A DNA stretch of 6,911 nt from Propionibacteriaceae bacterium UBA5174 (GTDB lineage Bacteria > Actinomycetota > Actinomycetes > Propionibacteriales > Propionibacteriaceae), in the NCBI GenBank assembly GCA_002413345.1, contig DHWU01000014.1, positions 1 to 6,911 of the forward strand, written 5' to 3'. The notes under the pieces were generated by a model that saw nothing but the letters and a program-made list of their open reading frames with translations, had not been told where the DNA came from and made no database searches. Made by a program: the position numbers and the translations under genes. Positions 5,640 through 6,911 of the stretch are shown one piece after another; within the stretch, counting starts at the first letter, position 1, and each line of letters begins with the position of its first letter.

Positions 5640-5668
5640 CAGAGACGCCAAAGGATTGCCGAACAGAC

Positions 5669-6911
5669 ATGGCGAAACTGATTGAGTTCAACACTGAAGC
5701 CCGCCGCGGCCTGGAGCGGGGAATGAATACCCTCGCTGATGCCGTGCGAGTGACCCTCGGCCCGAAGGGTCGGAATGTGGTCTTGGAGAAGAAGTGGGGC
5801 GCCCCCACGATCACCAACGATGGCGTGTCCATCGCCAAGGAGATCGAGTTGGAGGACCCCTACGAAAAGATCGGCGCTGAGCTGGTCAAAGAGGTCGCCA
5901 AGAAGACCGACGATGTCGCTGGCGACGGCACCACCACGGCAACCGTCATCGCACAGGCGATGGTGCGCGAAGGTTTGCGCAATGTCACCGCTGGTGCCAA
6001 CCCGATGAGCTTGAAGAAGGGCATCGAGAAGGCCGTGGCCGCGATCGTTGCTGAGCTTGGCGTGCAGGCGATCGAAATTGAGACCCGCGAGCAGGTTGCT
6101 GCCACGGCTTCAATCTCCGCTGCAGACACCACCGTCGGCGAGATCATCGCTGAGGCGATGGACAAGGTCGGCAAAGAGGGTGTGATCACCGTCGAGGAGT
6201 CGAACACCTTCGGACTCGAGTTGGAACTCACCGAGGGGATGCGCTTCGACAAGGGTTTCATCTCGCCGTACTTCGTGACCGACGCCGAGACAATGGAAGC
6301 CGTTCTAGACGACCCCTACATCTTGATCGCCAACGCCAAGGTTTCTAGCCTGCGTGAGCTGCTGCCAGTGTTGGAGAAGGTCGCACAGTCGGGCAAGCCA
6401 CTGTTGGTAATCGCTGAGGACACCGACGGCGAAGCGCTCGCTGGCCTGATCGTCAACAAGATCAAGGGCACTTTCAAGTCGGTGGCGGTCAAGGCCCCCG
6501 GCTTTGGTGACCGACGCAAAGCCATGCTCGCTGACATTGCCATCCTCACCGGTGGTCAGGTAGTCAGCGAAGAGGTCGGGCTGAAGCTGGATGCGGTCAC
6601 TCTGGAACTATTGGGCCGGGCGCGTTCGGTCACCGTGACCAAGGACGAGACCACCATCGTTGATGGTGCAGGTGATGCTGAGCAGATCGCTGGTCGAGTC
6701 GCGCAGATCCGTCGCGAGATCGAGAATTCCGATTCCGATTATGACCGCGAGAAGCTGCAGGAGCGACTGGCCAAGCTGGCTGGCGGCGTTGCAGTAATCA
6801 AGGTCGGCGCGGCCACCGAGGTCGAACTGAAAGAGCGCAAGCACCGCATTGAGGACGCCGTCCGTAATGCTAAGGCTGCGGTCGAAGAGGGCATCGTCCC
6901 CGGTGGTGGCG
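5669..6911 (+). CDS. groEL2: Chaperonin GroEL (GroEL2 type, 60 kDa), partial
   Basis: This is the subunit of the cytoplasmic tetradecameric folding chamber that works with GroES and ATP. 414 residues are visible from ATG 5669 (Shine-Dalgarno AAAGGA 13 bases upstream), ending at GIVPGGG (408-414); about 125 residues lie beyond the right edge. Signatures include TLGPKGRNVVLEKKWGAP (29-46), ATP-site DGTTT (86-90, catalytic D86), the apical-domain stretch GFISPYFVTD (196-205), KAPGFGDRR (275-283), and the intermediate-domain return with D396 in RIEDAVRN. The sequence closely follows mycobacterial GroEL2 throughout. No groES precedes it, which fits the separate groEL2 locus that many actinobacteria carry beside groES-groEL1. 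Control by HrcA is indicated by two CIRCE elements. The C-terminal tail (Gly/Met-rich versus His-rich), which helps tell GroEL2 from GroEL1, cannot be seen. Confidence 0.97.
   Translation, partial: MAKLIEFNTEARRGLERGMNTLADAVRVTLGPKGRNVVLEKKWGAPTITNDGVSIAKEIELEDPYEKIGAELVKEVAKKTDDVAGDGTTTATVIAQAMVREGLRNVTAGANPMSLKKGIEKAVAAIVAELGVQAIEIETREQVAATASISAADTTVGEIIAEAMDKVGKEGVITVEESNTFGLELELTEGMRFDKGFISPYFVTDAETMEAVLDDPYILIANAKVSSLRELLPVLEKVAQSGKPLLVIAEDTDGEALAGLIVNKIKGTFKSVAVKAPGFGDRRKAMLADIAILTGGQVVSEEVGLKLDAVTLELLGRARSVTVTKDETTIVDGAGDAEQIAGRVAQIRREIENSDSDYDREKLQERLAKLAGGVAVIKVGAATEVELKERKHRIEDAVRNAKAAVEEGIVPGGG

Noticed and set aside
5346..5681. Open frame of 111 codons overlapping the DUF3263 stop and the groEL2 start
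   Set aside because: It runs through the intrinsic terminator, both CIRCE sites and the groEL2 leader, and its translation is low-complexity without family similarity.
1..6911. CRISPR array, insertion sequence, integrase, toxin-antitoxin or defence cluster
   Set aside because: No regularly spaced direct repeats, transposase or integrase motifs, or terminal inverted repeats with target duplications were found; all genes look like core or ordinary accessory actinobacterial genes.

Overview
The window reads as chromosomal DNA of a GC-rich actinobacterium (class Actinomycetes). The support is: a GroEL that closely follows the mycobacterial GroEL2 sequence type and stands alone without groES; a DUF3263 protein, a family known essentially from actinobacteria; a DedA-like membrane protein with the actinobacterial-looking 'WW.DPS.PW.H.PTR' N-terminal box; and GTG as well as ATG starts with purine-rich Shine-Dalgarno sites. 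No genus can be named from the sequence alone.

Layout. Positions 1-713 (minus) hold the N-terminal 237 residues of a MalK/UgpC/MsmX-type sugar ABC transporter ATPase that runs off the left edge. Its upstream region has a near-perfect 18-bp palindrome. Divergent from it, 872-1753 (plus) encodes a DedA/VTT-like inner-membrane protein followed by a hairpin. Then 1854-3506 (plus) encodes a secreted multi-domain protein with a signal peptide, two clearly related cysteine-paired repeats, a third beta-sandwich-like segment and two C-terminal Ig-like domains. Convergent to it lies tRNA-Thr(UGU) at 3543-3618 (minus) with an encoded CCA end. Positions 3735-4916 (minus) encode type I mannose-6-phosphate isomerase (manA). 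Divergent from manA, 5065-5349 (plus) encodes a 94-residue DUF3263 protein ended by a strong intrinsic terminator at 5391-5420. The 319-base gene-free stretch 5350-5668 holds that terminator, a promoter woven into the first of two tandem CIRCE (HrcA) operators, a structured 5' leader and the Shine-Dalgarno site of groEL2. groEL2 begins at 5669 and runs off the right edge after 414 residues.

How the genes relate. These look like mostly independent transcription units. ManA (fructose-6-P/mannose-6-P interconversion) and the sugar-type ABC ATPase are both carbohydrate genes, but they are separated by unrelated units and nothing in the sequence links them. groEL2 is predicted to be a heat-shock gene repressed by HrcA at two operators. 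I see no phage, transposon, CRISPR array or defence cluster, and no convincing undescribed multigene system. The most novel item is the modular secreted protein at 1854-3506. The most informative regulatory item is the double-CIRCE promoter of groEL2.
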